DNA from: Corythucha ciliata
Lineage: Eukaryota; Arthropoda; Insecta; Hemiptera; Tingidae
Direction: 5' to 3'
Assembly (NCBI GenBank): GCA_038030265.1
Contig: CM075938.1
Span: 50,461,189-50,525,188 of the forward strand
Length of the DNA: 64,000 nucleotides
How positions within the stretch are numbered: the first letter of the stretch is position 1; the number at the start of each line of letters is the position of its first letter. This document shows, piece by piece, positions 10,427 to 22,308 of this stretch. The position numbers were made by a program, and so were the translations under genes. The notes beneath the pieces are model-generated. The model had not been told where the DNA came from. It saw nothing but the letters and a program-made list of their open reading frames with translations, and did no database searches.

Positions 10427-12195
10427 TACTTCCCTGTTCCCTGCGGGAATGGAAGTATGGTGTTTTTTTTTCTCAAGTAAAAAAAAACGGGGAAAAGGAA
10501 AAATATCGTTGATATTGTGTACGTCTGTGCGTATACAACAAAGCACCGGGAAAATATTGATTTGAATGGTCAAGATAGGCAAGAACCTGCATGACCACAG
10601 TCTTCGCCCTCCAAAATCGCCACGCTTTTCGAGGTGAGTGGGCGGGTTATTCCGGGGGAGGGGGAGGGGTGGAGTGACCTCCACCCGTCACAATTTTTCT
10701 TTGCGCTAGAAATAGTAAATAAATTATTTCTACGCGTACGTGTTGCCCTGAGGCCGTCCATTTGCAAATGAGTAAAAGGTAGTGAGGAAGAACGAACGGA
10801 AAGAAATATCTGAAGGATATTTCACGGGGGTGCACCCATTCCGTTGTACATGATGTGAAAAGAAAATGTGAGAAAGAAGAGGTTGCGGAGAGCGTGAAGA
10901 ATCTTTTAGAGAGCCTTTACACTCTCGCGTGCTTACATTATGCAGATAAGTGAGCTCTCCGCCTTGGTGAGGGGTGGGGTCGGAGAGAGGGAGGAAGAGG
11001 AATGTTCGTCGGGTAAAAAGCTACGCATGAAAAAGGAAAATAGTGAGACGCGTCAATGTCAACTTTTTCGGTAATCCAGCAAGATGCTGTGAATATTTTC
11101 AACCTCCTGGGAGTGTGGGGGGGGGGGCGAAAACCGTTTTGTCAAATAATTTCCTCCTCGGAAAACCAAGACAAAATTGGTCGTGAAATTGTAAAACTTG
11201 TCCTCCTTCTGAACATGCGGAGAACGCGTGTCCATGGCAGTCTTCTCACCTGCACCTTTGCAGGTCCCCCCCCCCTCTCATCACCACCGGCAGTTCGAGT
11301 ACCAAGTGCAACGTCGAGCCCCATCGTATCTGTCAGTAAATCAAACCATCGTTGGGTCTATTTTTTGGACAATCAGTCTGTATCCTTGTACGGCTTTTAA
11401 CACTATTTTTAACGTTCCGGAGCCTGAAAATTCGACGTTTTCGTCCCATTTTTCGCGATAAGTATTCAACTGGGCTTTCATTTATCGTATGACGTCAACG
11501 TCGCTATGATTAATGTTGCTTTATTGATGTTGCTGAAGAATATTCGAGAGATATTGCGTTAGTACCTAATTTAATAATTCTTTTCACTTATATTTAATTA
11601 ATGACTGATATCGGCGGATTAATATTGCCGATAATGGGGGAAGCCCCCCCCCCACTCCCACTCTCACACCTCATTACTCTCTCAGAAGATAAAAAGAAGC
11701 CCTTCTCCCACCCCGCCAGTATATTCTTTAAAAAAAAAAAAAACAAAAATCTCTCATCATATTATAAGCATGCGGAGCAAGGAAATCTGCGAGATCATTT
11801 TCTTTTATAAGGCCGAGTTTTGAAAGGTATCTCTTCTAATTAATTTATCACTAGCGCAAAACTCGCGTCAGCAACAAATGTGAAGCTTCACCTTCGCACA
11901 CACTCAAACTCGTACGCCAGCCCCCCTCCCCTCCGACCCATTCATCCATCAGCCTTTTCACCGACGATGGTTTTAAACGCTCGAATCGTTAATGAAATTG
12001 CGGACGAATGCAAATTTGAGCTTTTGTGCCAGTTTTTCCGTTTTGATTACAATGCAAATCGGTTAAATTTGTTATTAATATTTTTACTGATTAGTTGACT
12101 GTGTTGCCGCCCCTGCCCCGCCAAGCCCAGGGCTTTCACAATTTCTTTGTGTTCTTTATACCTATAAACAAGATTATTTGAAGAATAAAATTAGG
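10427..12195. repeat. Tandem duplication, copy 1 (about 1.77 kb)
   Basis: This segment begins TACTTCCCTGTTCCCTGCGG and ends GAAGAATAAAATTAGG. It is repeated head-to-tail immediately downstream with very few differences, including identical unique stretches hundreds of bases long. It contains C/G runs (around 11117, 11264, 11646), a long A run near 11732 and several short frames (93, 114, 72 codons) with no recognisable domain. I see no terminal inverted repeats and no transposase, so it looks like a local duplication. What the unit encodes, if anything, is unknown. Confidence 0.9.
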
Positions 12196-13944
12196 TACTT
12201 CCCTGTTCCCTGCGGGAATGGAAGTATGGTGTTTTTTTTTCTCAAGTAAAAAAAAACGGGGAAAAGGAAAAATATCGTTGATATTGTGTACGTCTGTGCG
12301 TATACAACAAAGCACCGGGAAAATATTGATTTGAATGGTCAAGATAGGCAAGAACCTGCATGACCACAGTCTTCGCCCTCCAAAATCGCCACGCTTTTCG
12401 AGGTGAGTGGGCGGGTTATTCCGGGGGAGGGGGAGGGGTGGAGTGACCTCCACCCCTCACAATTTTTCTTTGCGCTAGAAATAGTAAATAAATTATTTCT
12501 ACGCGTACGTGTTGCCCTGAGGCCGTCCATTTGCAAATGAGTAAAAGGAAAGAAATATCTGAAGGATATTTCACGGGGGTGCACCCATTCCGTTGTACAT
12601 GATGTGAAAAGAAAATACGAGGAAGGAGAGGTTGCGGAGAGCGTGAAGAATCTTTTAGAGAGCCTTTACACTCTCGCGTGCTTACATTATGCAGATAAGT
12701 GAGCTCTCCGCCTTGGTGAGGGGTGGGGTCGGAGAGAGGGAGGGAGAGGAATGTTCGCCGGGTAAAAAGCTACGCATGAAAAAGGAAAATAGTGAGACGC
12801 GTCAATGTCAACTTTTTCGGTAATCCAGCAAGATGCTGTGAATATTTTCAACCTCCTGGGAGTGTGGGGGGGGGGGGCGGAAACCGTTTTGTCGAATAAT
12901 TTCCTCCTCGGAAAACCAAGACAAAATTGGTCGTGAAATTGTAAAACTTGTCCTCCCTCTGAACATGCGGAGAACGCGTGTCCATGGCAGTCTTCTCACC
13001 TGCACCTTTGCAGGTCCCCCCCCCCTCTCATCACCCCCGGCAGTTCGAGCACCAAGTGCAACGTCGAGCCCCATCGTATCTAACAGTAAATCAAACCATC
13101 GTTGGGCCTATTTTTTGGACAATCAGTCTGTATCCTTGTACGGCTTTTAACACTATTTTTAACGTTCCGGGGCCTGAAAATTCGACGTTTTCGTCCCATT
13201 TTTCGCGATAAGTATTCAACTGGGCTTTCATTTATCGTATGACGTCAACGTCGCTATGATTAATGTTGCTTTATTGATGTTGCTGAAGAATATTCGAGAG
13301 ATATTGCGTTAGTACCTAATTTAATAATTCTTTTCACTTATATTTAATTAATGACTGATATCGGCGGATTAATATTGCCGATAATGGGGGAAGCCCCCCC
13401 CCCACTCCCACTCTCACACCTCATTACTCTCTCAGAAGATAAAAAGAAGCCCTTCTCCCACCCCGCCAGTATATTCTTTAAAAAAAAAAAACAAAAATCT
13501 CTCATCATATTATAAGCATGCGGAGCAAGGAAATCTGCGAGATCATTTTCTTTTATAAGGCCGAGTTTTGAAAGGTATCTCTTCTAATTAATTTATCACT
13601 AGCGCAAAACTCGCGTCAGCAACAAATGTGAAGCTTCACCTTCGCACACACTCAAACTCGTACGCCAGCCCCCCTCCCCTCCGACCCATTCATCCATCAG
13701 CCTTTTCACCGACGATGGTTTTAAACGCTCGAATCGTTAATGAAATTGCGGACGAATGCAAATTTGAGCTTTTGTGCCAGTTTTTCCGTTTTGATTACAA
13801 TGCAAATCGGTTAAATTTGTTATTAATATTTTTACTGATCAGTTGACTGTGTTGCCGCCCCTGCCCCGCCAAGCCCAGGGCTTTCACAATTTCTTTGTGT
13901 TCTTTATACCTATAAACAAGATTATTTGAAGAATAAAAGTTAGG
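12196..13944. repeat. Tandem duplication, copy 2
   Basis: Offset from copy 1 is 1769 bp up to about 12547 and 1749 bp afterwards, because copy 2 lacks 20 bp present in copy 1 at about 10779-10798, between two GG dinucleotides. A few substitutions and homopolymer length changes are the only other differences. It ends GAATAAAAGTTAGG, one G more than the copy 1 end. The near identity implies a recent event. Confidence 0.9.
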
Positions 13945-14529
13945 CTCAAAACCTGATGCATGGGCAAGGGAGTTAGGATTTTTAGTGTCAAATTCGGGGG
14001 GGGGGGAGGAGTCGGCTTTAAAAAACGGCAAGGTCTGCCTTAAAACTACAATAGAGTAATGTGCTTTTAAGAAACAAGGGAAGGAGGCCTTGTGAAGAAA
14101 TGAATTCCAGTTCAGAGGTTGGCAGACAAGGCCTCATCCGTTTCTGCCTTAAAAACTGGTTACGTGGCCCCCACAAAATTGTCCAAACTGGCAATGCAGA
14201 CGTAGAAAATACCCTCCTCTCAGCAGCAAAACCTGTTGGGCTTTGAAACTAGACAATATGAGCCTCATCAGCTCGTCCAAGCTTGTTGGGGAGGGGGATT
14301 TCCGATTTCGAGAGTGACACAGACACAGTAGAATTCCCCGTCAAAAGGCGGCAAAGGAGGGCGGGATAGCCGAAAGTTCGAGGAAGAGACTCGACTCTTG
14401 CGGACCTCGATATTGCAGGGGTGGCCGTAACCCAGGGCCCGCGGGCCAAGAAGTGCAAACGGAAAACGCTGCAATTCGCACCTCCCCGTGGGCGGCTAAA
14501 ACTGAGAAGGCGCACTTATACATATATTA
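13945..14529. other. Non-coding spacer with a CAGGGGTGGCC terminus-like site
   Basis: Contains a G run near 13997 and, at 14416, CAGGGGTGGCCGTAACCCAG, which looks like a hAT-type left end leading into the reversed array beyond. The preceding 8 bases (CGATATTG) are not found after the possible right end at 16216, so no element is called. The overlapping frames at 14249-14523 are shadows with no domain. Confidence 0.4.
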
Positions 14530-15496
14530 TGTGCCGTTCTTGGGGCAAGTAAACGGAGAAAAGTTTGAAAAGTGCTATTATTCGTGCCCACTTAATCCAG
14601 GCCAAAATTGAAAATATCGCTAATTTGAGGCTGAAATTGAGATAAATGACTAATTCACGGCTGAAATTATTGAGAAAAATCTCCGATTCACGGACAGAAT
14701 TGAGAAAAAGTGCTAAATCACGATAAAATTAAGAAAAATACAAGGCTAATTCGCAAGATAAAACGTTACTAAGAAGCTCTGAAATCGCGGATAAAGTGTA
14801 AAAAAACAGTAATTCGCGTTAAAAATTACGAAACACGCTAATTCACGGAGAGAAAAATCGATAATTCCCCAATATTTTTGAGAAAACCCGCTAATTCGCG
14901 CTTAAAACTATAAAAACATAAATTTTCTAATTATTCAGAACGCAAGTCGTGGCTCTATCTGAAAAAAGCGCTAATTCATGGCTAAAAAACGCAAATTCGC
15001 GGGGAAAATGAAGAAAAAGTGCTAATTCACGGATAAAAATGAGGAAAATCGCTCTTTAGCGGCTAAAATCACGAATTCGTGACAAAAGTGGAAAAAAGCC
15101 GCTAATTCCCATAAAATGAGGAGAAATCGCTAATTCACCGATAAAATTGAGAAGAATCGCTGACGTGTGGGGAAAAACGCTATAATTCGCTGCTGTTAAA
15201 AATGGATAAAACTCCAATTTGTGGCTTCTGAAGGTATAACTTCGTGGCTGAAAGTGAACAAAATCGCCAATCCACGGCTAAACAAGGAGAATGCGTGGAG
15301 GAAAAATTAAGAAAAACCGTTAATTCGTGGTGAAAATTGGGAAACAAAACCCACTTATTCACGGAGGCAAGGAGGCAAAAATGGGGTAAAACGCTAATTC
15401 ACGGCTAAAATAAAGAAAAATTGCTATTTATGGGATGTTATCCGGACGACGATGGAAGGGCATAGCCCAACACAATTGGAGTTTCGAGAAAAAATG

Positions 15497-15569
15497 GCTC
15501 CCCGGCGGGATTTGAACCCGCAACCTCCGGATTACCAGTCCAGCACGCTGCCAATTGCGCCACGGAGAC
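15497..15569 (-). tRNA. tRNA-like gene, anticodon GGT (Thr by anticodon), possibly a pseudogene
   Basis: On the minus strand the sequence folds as a cloverleaf. The acceptor stem is 6 of 7 pairs (position 1-72 is G-G). D stem GCGC/GCGT; anticodon stem CTGGA/TCCGG with loop CTGGTAA; T stem GCGGG/CCCGC with loop TTCAAAT. An A box (TGGCGCAATTGG), a B box (GGTTCAAATCC) and a run of six T directly downstream are all present. The loop gives anticodon GGU, which eukaryotes normally do not use for Thr, and the 1-72 pair is lost. A tRNA-derived retroposon or pseudogene is therefore at least as likely as a working gene. Confidence 0.55.
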
Positions 15570-15741
15570 CAATTGGACGGAGGCCAATTGCCTTTGGGAG
15601 TCGTACTCCGAGGGATAAGCTAAGCCGAACCCCACCCAGGTCCATTGTTTCTCGAAACTCTAGGCGTTTCTCCTGATCGGTAAACCACGCCGAAATTTTT
15701 CTTATCTAGATGTTTTGAGATGGATATACTGGTATCCATAT

Positions 15742-15785
15742 ACTGGTAATCCAGAGGTTGCGGGTTCAAATCCCGCCGGGGAGCC
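15742..15785 (+). pseudogene. tRNA 3' half in the opposite orientation
   Basis: Anticodon loop remainder, variable region, complete T arm (B box GGTTCAAATCC) and 3' acceptor strand, followed by seven T. It is the inverted partner of the tRNA-like gene at 15497-15569. There is no D arm or 5' acceptor strand upstream, where sequence is instead ATACTGGTATCCATAT, so it cannot fold as a tRNA. Confidence 0.7.
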
Positions 15786-16159
15786 ATTTTTTTCTCGAAA
15801 CTTCAATTGTGTTGGGCTATGCCCTTCCATCGTCGTCCGTATAACATCAGTTTAATTAATTTATTAATTAAAAATACCGGCGACAGAAATATTCATTATA
15901 TCCATCGCTATTTATGGGGTTAAATTGAGAACATTAGTGCAAATTAACAGAAATAAGTCGAGTAAATGGCGAGTCACGGTTTCTGGAGGCAACTTCGTGG
16001 CTAGTAATAGAAAATATAGAGCTATTTCACAGGTAAAATTGCTCATTAGGGGCTAAAATAAGGAAAAACTCAAATTCTGGAAGAATCGCTAATTTGCGGA
16101 TGAAATTGAGATAAATCCTTATTCGCGGCTAAAATGGAGACAAATCCTGCTCCTGGCTC

Positions 16160-16216
16160 CTGAAGCTTCACGGGGGCGTTGGTGAAAGATTCGCCCGGGG
16201 CGCCAAATGTCTAAGG
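16160..16216 (-). other. Terminus-like sequence shared with 28225-28285
   Basis: Read on the minus strand from 16216 this is CAGTGCTGGCCTTAGACATT followed by TGGCGCC, CGAATCTTTCACC and then TTCAGGAGCC. The same order of words occurs at 28225 on the plus strand (CAGGGCTGGCCTTAGGCATT). Both lead straight into main-family minisatellite, so this is probably the end of a minisatellite-carrying element. Confidence 0.6.
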
Positions 16217-16936
16217 CCAGCACTGCAATGAGCTGCCCCAGGGCACATTTTTGTGCAAATGGAAAGCGATATTATACTGTGTTTAACTATAAATGTTGTT
16301 GAAGTTATTGCACAGACCCCAAGTGCGTTTTATTCAGACTGTCTCGGCCTGTTGCTAAGATCAAAGTGTTACGCTCGTTCAGGTGCGGGGGGAAGGGGGA
16401 GGCGAGGATGGGTGGCCCGTCCAAGTTCTTACAACCAGGTTTAAGGCCCACAACAGCAAACATTTTGGCAGACCCTTCTCTAATGGGACAGCAGATGGCC
16501 TTGAAATCCAATCACGCGAAACCTCAATAGGGAGTTTGTTTTGACGCAAATTGTTCATTTTTATCACTAAGGCTGGCGTGGCTTTGGCACGGTCGACGTA
16601 TGGAACGCCCACGAAATTCTACTCAAAACGTCAGAGCCACCAATTTTACACCCCCCCCTCACCACCCACCCACTTACCCACCGCATAGTACAAGGGGAAG
16701 TGCCTCGTACGACACACACCAAATTGTCGGGGCTTTTTTTTAAACGAGTCAACAACCCAGCTGCGACAGCACCCCAAAGTCTGACAAATAAGGACATTTA
16801 ACATCACATCACTCGTAGCTCAAAATCGGCGTAATTGCCGGTTTCGGGTTTTAATAACCGCGATATTACTAGTTTCCGGTCGTTAATTCGGTAAAAAGGC
16901 CTAATATCCATGAAACTGTAAGTCTTTGATAGTTTA

Positions 16937-17062
16937 GACCCGTATTATGAACGTTCCGTGAGTCGAGGAACCATTGAGAACGGTTGTTATTACAATAAAA
17001 ACATCTGTTGTAACGAATTTCAAGGGTTCCTTAACGTCAAGGAACGTTCATAAATAAGGGCA
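16937..17062. mobile_element. MITE, TTA target duplication (PIF/Harbinger-like)
   Basis: A 126-bp unit flanked by TTA (16934-16936 and 17063-17065). Arms pair imperfectly: CGTATTATGAACGTTCC on the left and CTTATTTATGAACGTTCC on the inverted right, continuing to GAGGAACC / AAGGAACC. No coding capacity. Surrounding sequence (16217-16936) has no gene I can support. Confidence 0.6.
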
Positions 17063-17089
17063 TTAATTTTAGCGAAATAGAGGGGTTTT

Positions 17090-17660
17090 GGGGTCTTTTG
17101 TTTTCAAGTGGGCGTGGATTCGCCGGCCCTGGCGAATAGCCGCATTTGCAGCTGTATGTCCGTGAAATTGTCAGTTTCGTGACTGAACATATTCACTCCT
17201 AGGTTTGTCCCATACGTAAACATCAATTTCACAAGTTATAATGTTCGTCCCAAACCAAAAATTCAGGGGTTTGTCAATTGAAAAACGTCAATTTTGTGGA
17301 TTTGGCCGTTAAAACATCAATTTCGTGAGGGTTGGGTCGTCCAACGACGTGGGTTTGACTCCGTGAAAGAAATGATTTCGCTAGATTGCCACAGCGAAAC
17401 GCGGCACGAGATTGGCCCTTGGAAATTCCACGGTGGTAGCCTTTCAAAAATCAATTTTGCGGGTTTATAGCTGCTGAAGGAAAAAGGGCTGCATGTTTGG
17501 GCTATTTTGCTACTGAAATCGAGGGAAATAGTCTTGTAGCAAGGCTGTTTCGCAGTTAAAAACCACAATTCGGGCTGTGTTACCAATTAAAATAAGGTCA
17601 GTCAACTATTTAGGGTGGTTTTTCAAATTAACTGCCAAAATACGACGTGATTTGGGCTGT
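17090..17660. repeat. Minisatellite array D (about 28-32 bp)
   Basis: Diverged units of the type AAACATCAATTTCGTGAGGG or AAAATCAATTTTGCGGGTTT followed by TGGGCTG-like words. Related arrays are at 29260-29720, 31636-32030 and 50531-50960. The minus-strand frame at 17317-17586 is repeat-derived. Confidence 0.65.
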
Positions 17661-20019
17661 TCCACAGGTATGAAGAGAATAGGCTATGCACGCTCGATTT
17701 TCGGACTGTTTCGCCTTACAAAAATTCGAAATTATCGATAACCGTATACGTGCTATCAGTGTGTGTGTGTGTGCTACAGGAAGGGGGCATGATGAAGCGC
17801 GGTATATGTATACCGAAGAAAACCTGTTGATTCCGCATTTTGTTCACTTTTTTAAAGAACAGCAGCGCATAAAGGATAATCAATGAAGGGATAGTGCAAA
17901 AGTATCTGCTGAGCCAAGAATAAATTTGTTAAGGTTTTGGTTAAAAAGATTTTTAGAGACTATGAGGGGTGAAAAACTGAAAAAGGGAGGCGCAATTTTC
18001 CTTATTAAACTCATCCCGTCCCCCCCCCCGCTCTCCTAGCGTGCTACAGTTTTTCCTAAGAATTCTCCTAGAATGGGTAAGAGGGTGTAAATTCGATTAA
18101 GGGGGGGGGATCTGGCAGTTAGATTATAAATGGCCTTAAATTACTAAAGGGCGTGTGGTGGTGGGTGGTGTGATTGTGGGAGGGCGGGGCGGGGAGGGCG
18201 TCAAGAGTTTTTTAAAGAGTTTTCTTCGGTCGAATTACAACGAAAACAGACTAAGAAAAAAAAGAGGAGGGCGCGGCTTCAGTAGAGTTTTCTTCGACTC
18301 TGTTAGTTTCAACTTCGGTGCGGCACTGTGCGCCTATGATAGCTTGTATAGTTGTAAATAAAATATCGAGCTCCGCCCGGGGGTCAAATTAAACTGAAAT
18401 CAAAGAGCCGTTTGAGGCGTTCATTGGTCCATAGTGGTCGAGGGCACTTAGCTTGATTAGAAATTTCTAGAGCTTTCTAGAAATTTCTATAGAGGGAGCA
18501 CAAAGGCACGCAATAAGCCATGTTTCCTTGAATGAAAAATTCAAATATAGACGATTCATGCGCTCTGAAGGGATTTCAGGTGGTTCGATTTTACGCCTTC
18601 TCGTAGAACATTCAAGATAATTACTTTCGGAAAATGAAAAACAGTCTAAATCTTGATTGTTTAGCTTCAGAAACTCTTTCGATTTGAAGGAAGCTGGAAA
18701 AAATGGAGTCAAAGGTCCTTTAGAATTGAATACAAATATTTGTCTGGAAGAAATCGGTTTATTTTCGTGATTATTTCTGTTGAAAACTTATTTATACAAT
18801 TACATGTTAAATAGCCCAAAGAAATGAGATGGATAGGTAGTAATATCATGAATTTTCAAAGAAAAGTTTTTTTTTCCCCCCAAAAGAAACGCGTAATAAG
18901 CCAAGTTTGATCAATCCTCTCACCGCATCCCAGGACTTTGAAGTAGTCAACTTTTCACGAGTTAACTGAACGTTGAAAAGCGGGGGAAAAAATTCTCATT
19001 ATAAATAGTAAAAATGCGGTTTCATTTACAATAAATGGGGCCGAGGCACAATGGACGACGAATGAGGGCAAAGAACAAAAAGGAATAAAAAAATAGAGGG
19101 GCAGATTGCTTGCCTGGCAGGTCAACCTCCCCATCAACGCTTACACGTCAAGCGGTTTAACATGAATTTAGCCTATAGTTGCCTTCGTTACGTCCTCCGA
19201 GCTGTATTATCGAGTGCTTTTTTCCCCCTCTCACTCACTCGCTCTCTCTCTTTTATAACGAGGCGGATCTAACAAAAATTGGCGCTATTCACACGAAGAG
19301 ATTGCCGTTATTTTGATCTCATGAATCTTTGATGCATTCAACTCATTTATGGGCGCCATATCCCCGGACTTCAACTTTGATTATATTGACCACTGAAGCT
19401 TTTAGTTACTTTGAAGTATCGAATTCATTTTTTTTTCTTTATATAAAAGTGGAATTCATTAATTTCAAGCGTCTCCTTCCCCCCCCCCTCATGAGGAGGA
19501 ACAACTAGAGCGAAATAATTGGGCTCTTAAGGTAATTTATTCCCCTGTAAACTAAATAAAGCGACTATTCATGTTGACTCTAGGTCCCTCTGTCCTATCC
19601 ATTCGAGTCAACTATGACAAATGATAATTTTTAATCGTGGTACATTTTTTCGTTTCAACTTTCTGAATGATTGATGTAACAAAATGAACGGGAAGGGCGA
19701 AGGGGTGGAGAAGACGTTTCATTTTTTACGAGTTCAATTGAGCGCCCGTATAATTCTTTACATGCGAGGACAAGCCTTTTATTTTCACAGCTTGAATAGA
19801 ATGTGTCACGATTCTGGCGTTTAATCAGTTTAGTTACTGCTTTTATTACATTATAAGGACGGGAGTGTAGCTAATTTTGTCCAAGATTCTGCCTTCATCA
19901 TTCAGTACTCCTTTTTTACAATTCGGTGGGGCAGGGGGCCCCGCCTTGGAATGGAAAGCGTTGAGTAGCCGTGTCCTGCCGAATAGGTGCGATCACTGAT
20001 CACCATCGATCCTCCAGCG
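17661..20019. other. Unique AT-rich spacer, no gene supported
   Basis: Contains a short (GT)n run (17757-17772), a G-rich block (18155-18210), two copies of the 12-bp palindrome TAGAAATTTCTA (18459-18490) and C runs at 18018 and 19480. All frames are under 85 codons and without domains. It is the longest stretch in the left half free of minisatellite. Confidence 0.5.
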
Positions 20020-20600
20020 CACGGGTGTAGCCAGAGGGGGGGGGCAGGGGTGGGGAGTTGCCCTCCACTACATGAGACTCGAAAGCGACGACTCAGTGGG
20101 GCAGCTAATTCAACAAATATAATTATGTGAATTTTTCATGCCCAAATAGACCATTTCCGTAGGTATAACTCCACTGAAACCCCAATTTCTCGGATTACGC
20201 TTCCCTGAAATCGCCAGCTCAGTGATAAAAATAAACAGCTTTGTGCAAAATCACAATATCAGTACCCTCTAGAATCGCCATTTTTGCGTAAAAATCGTCA
20301 GTTTCGATGTAAACTGTTTAGTTTTGACGCAAAACAACTTAATTTATTTTCAGGGTGAAATCGCCAGTTTGTAGTGAAAAAATCATTTTTCTGTAAGTTA
20401 GGTTTGAAAAACCTCAGTTTTGAGGAAAAGTTGGCAATTTTGTGGTACAACCACCAGTTTGGGGTAAACGTTTCATTTTAAGATAAATTTGTCAAAACTT
20501 CGAGGGTAAAATCACTTGTATATCGTTACTGGAAAGGCAAAGTATCGTAAGCGCCAATTTTCGTCAATTTGAGATTCCATGGCACGTACATGTACATAAA
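20020..20600 (-). repeat. Minisatellite array C (about 20 bp) with a 90-bp terminus
   Basis: Begins CACGGGTGTAGCCAGAG, a G run and CAGGGGTGGG, then CTCGAAAGCGACGACTCAGT, followed by units such as AAATCGCCAGTTTGTAGTG. The first 90 bp recur inverted at 50440-50530, beside another array of the same family, so they mark an element end. No partner end or target duplication was found here. Confidence 0.7.
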
Positions 20601-21501
20601 ACAACAAAAAAATAAGCCAAAATTGGGTTAAAACAATTGTTTTTTTTAGCTTTGAAATTTGGACGGGAAAACGTAAGCGCCATCAAAAACATCGTATCCA
20701 CCCTCTCAGCCAAACGTAAACGACATGAGACTCCCGCTTGGGCTCGTATGCGCCAAAATTACTACTGTCGCTTACGATTAATTTCGTGGCGTTTACAATT
20801 TCCCTCAAAAATGACGTTTTATCGTTGTTTTTTTTTATATGAAATAGCTTTCTCTTGGTGCTATGGCGTCAGTGCTTCGGAAGAAGATAGTGAGGGCCTT
20901 GAGTTGCGATCAAAAAAACGCCAGGTTCATGCGTACCTCAGCCCAAACACAGACTTTTTATGGTCGATCTGGCCGGAGGTTAGGTGTATTATTTGGTCTT
21001 ATTTTCTGTGTTAGCCGTGGCTTCCATGACCTCAAGAGGCAAAAAAAAAAAAAAAAAAAAGCAAGCCGCACCGCATTGGCCAACGTCCCAAAAACTCTCC
21101 TCGGCGAGCAACTGACCAAGACTCGGCCAATACCGAAGTGGTACCAAAATTTCCACCTTTCCTCAAATAAGGTGTTCAGTGGCTTCTAAGCGATCAATCA
21201 GATGTCAGTTATCATCAATCATTTCGTCGGAGTTCCTCAAATGCATAATAATCCATCTCGATTGTTGGGCCGCGATTATGAATATGGCCCTGAGTGAAGT
21301 GATGCTGTGTTTTCCTGCTTTGGGGGCACGTCGTATTAGGAATTTGAATTAATAACAAATAAATTCTCCCCTGTCGTACTAGATTATAGAGAGTCTTCAT
21401 TTTTTAATTGTCAAAACTTAATTATATGTCTCTTCTTCCACTCTCACTTTTTCTGGACGTCGAATTCATAGTGACTTCTTACAAATTTATTTTCCCTTTA
21501 A
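20601..21501. other. Spacer with a 20-bp A run, no gene supported
   Basis: A poly-A run at 21042-21060 could be the tail of a retroposon. The frames at 20637-21189 are short and carry no domain. Sequence from 21190 to 21501 is AT-rich and ends at the 5' truncation point of the Penelope-like element. Confidence 0.45.
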
Positions 21502-22308
21502 ATCTTTAAAACCAACCTGGAGAAGGTAGTGGATTTTCTCAATAAAAATGGCGCTAAGGTGTTAAAAAAAGACCCGACGGAAAGTTTAAAAACTAAATTA
21601 AAAGGTGCTATTAAGAATTCGTTTACTCTAACAAAACCGAGTGACTGTAATAGGTTACTACCAATGAATGTACACGCTCCGTTACTGTATGGGCAGGTGA
21701 AGTTGCATAAAGCCGAGAAACCAATTCGGCCCGTAGTTTCGTTTAACGATTCTCCGTGTAGTAGAATAGCTTCTTTCCTAGACTCCAAGATCAAGGCTTT
21801 AACTAAGTTTGAACGGTACGGTGTTAAAAATTCTAGTCATTTTATTGACAAAGTCAAAAACTTGAATATCTGTGATAATGCCATTCTAGTCTCATTTGAT
21901 GTAACGAACCTCTTTACCAATGTGCCTACTGGAGACTGTGTTAACTTAATTGAACAATTATTGTTGAAAAAATCTTGTGATCCTGTTCTAGTCAGTGATA
22001 TTAGGTCACTATTGCAAATATGTCTAGACAATAATTATTTTAAGTTTAATGAGAAATTCTATAAAATGGATGGGCTGCCCATGGGCTCACCACTGTCCCC
22101 GTTATGTGCGGAAATTTTTATGAATGACTTGGAAGAGGAGCTGTTCACATCAAGCAACGCTCTAGTAAGTAAGATTTCAATGTGGACTCAATACGTGGAC
22201 GATGTGTTCTGCGTTTATAATGGGTCCTTTGAGGAATTGGACGAACTGCTTCGTTTTTTGAATATGTTACGTGGAACAATAAAATTCCGTTTCTGGACCT
22301 CAAGGTGA
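21502..22308 (+). pseudogene. Penelope-like reverse transcriptase, N-terminally truncated
   Basis: The product would copy element RNA into DNA by target-primed reverse transcription. Visible RT motifs in order: YGQVKLHK and RPVVSF, then SFDVTNLFTNVP (motif A, with catalytic Asp), MGSPLSPLCAEIFM (motif B) and YVDDVF (motif C, two catalytic Asp). A Leu-rich tail precedes the stop at 22306-22308. The first Met-like codon in frame is GTG at 21529, but coding resemblance already begins at 21502, so no native start is present. The frame ends early: homology continues in another frame from about 22280, so a small deletion or indel broke it. Confidence 0.88.

Larger units (their letters stand above)
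15436..15846. repeat. Snap-back inverted repeat carrying tRNA-like sequence
   Basis: Left arm 15436-15539 and right arm 15742-15846 are reverse complements with only about five differences over 104 bp. Each arm contains the 3' half of a tRNA, its T run and about 55 bp of 3' flank (GTTGGGCTATGCCCTTCC). The roughly 200-bp spacer holds the 5' half of the left tRNA and a third partial copy of the flank (TTTCTCGAAACTC near 15650). The structure could fold into a long hairpin. Confidence 0.85.
14530..16140 (-). repeat. Main minisatellite family array, reverse orientation
   Basis: Units read AAATTGAGAAAAA then GCTAATTCGCGGCTA, the reverse complement of the array at 2166-3977. It is interrupted at 15436-15846 by a tRNA-containing inverted repeat and is otherwise continuous. 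No coding potential. Confidence 0.85.

Noticed and set aside
10403..13074. Pairs of frames conserved between both copies of the tandem duplication
   Set aside because: Conservation is explained by near identity of the DNA; the frames overlap homopolymers, lie on both strands and show no domain.
15497..15569. Standard functional tRNA-Thr gene
   Set aside because: Anticodon GGU is not expected in eukaryotic nuclei and the 1-72 pair is G-G; kept only as tRNA-like.
14416..16216. A third complete hAT-like unit from CAGGGGTGGCC to GGCCAGCACTG
   Set aside because: The termini are not inverted matches beyond a few bases, and the flanking 8-mers CGATATTG and CAATGAGC differ.
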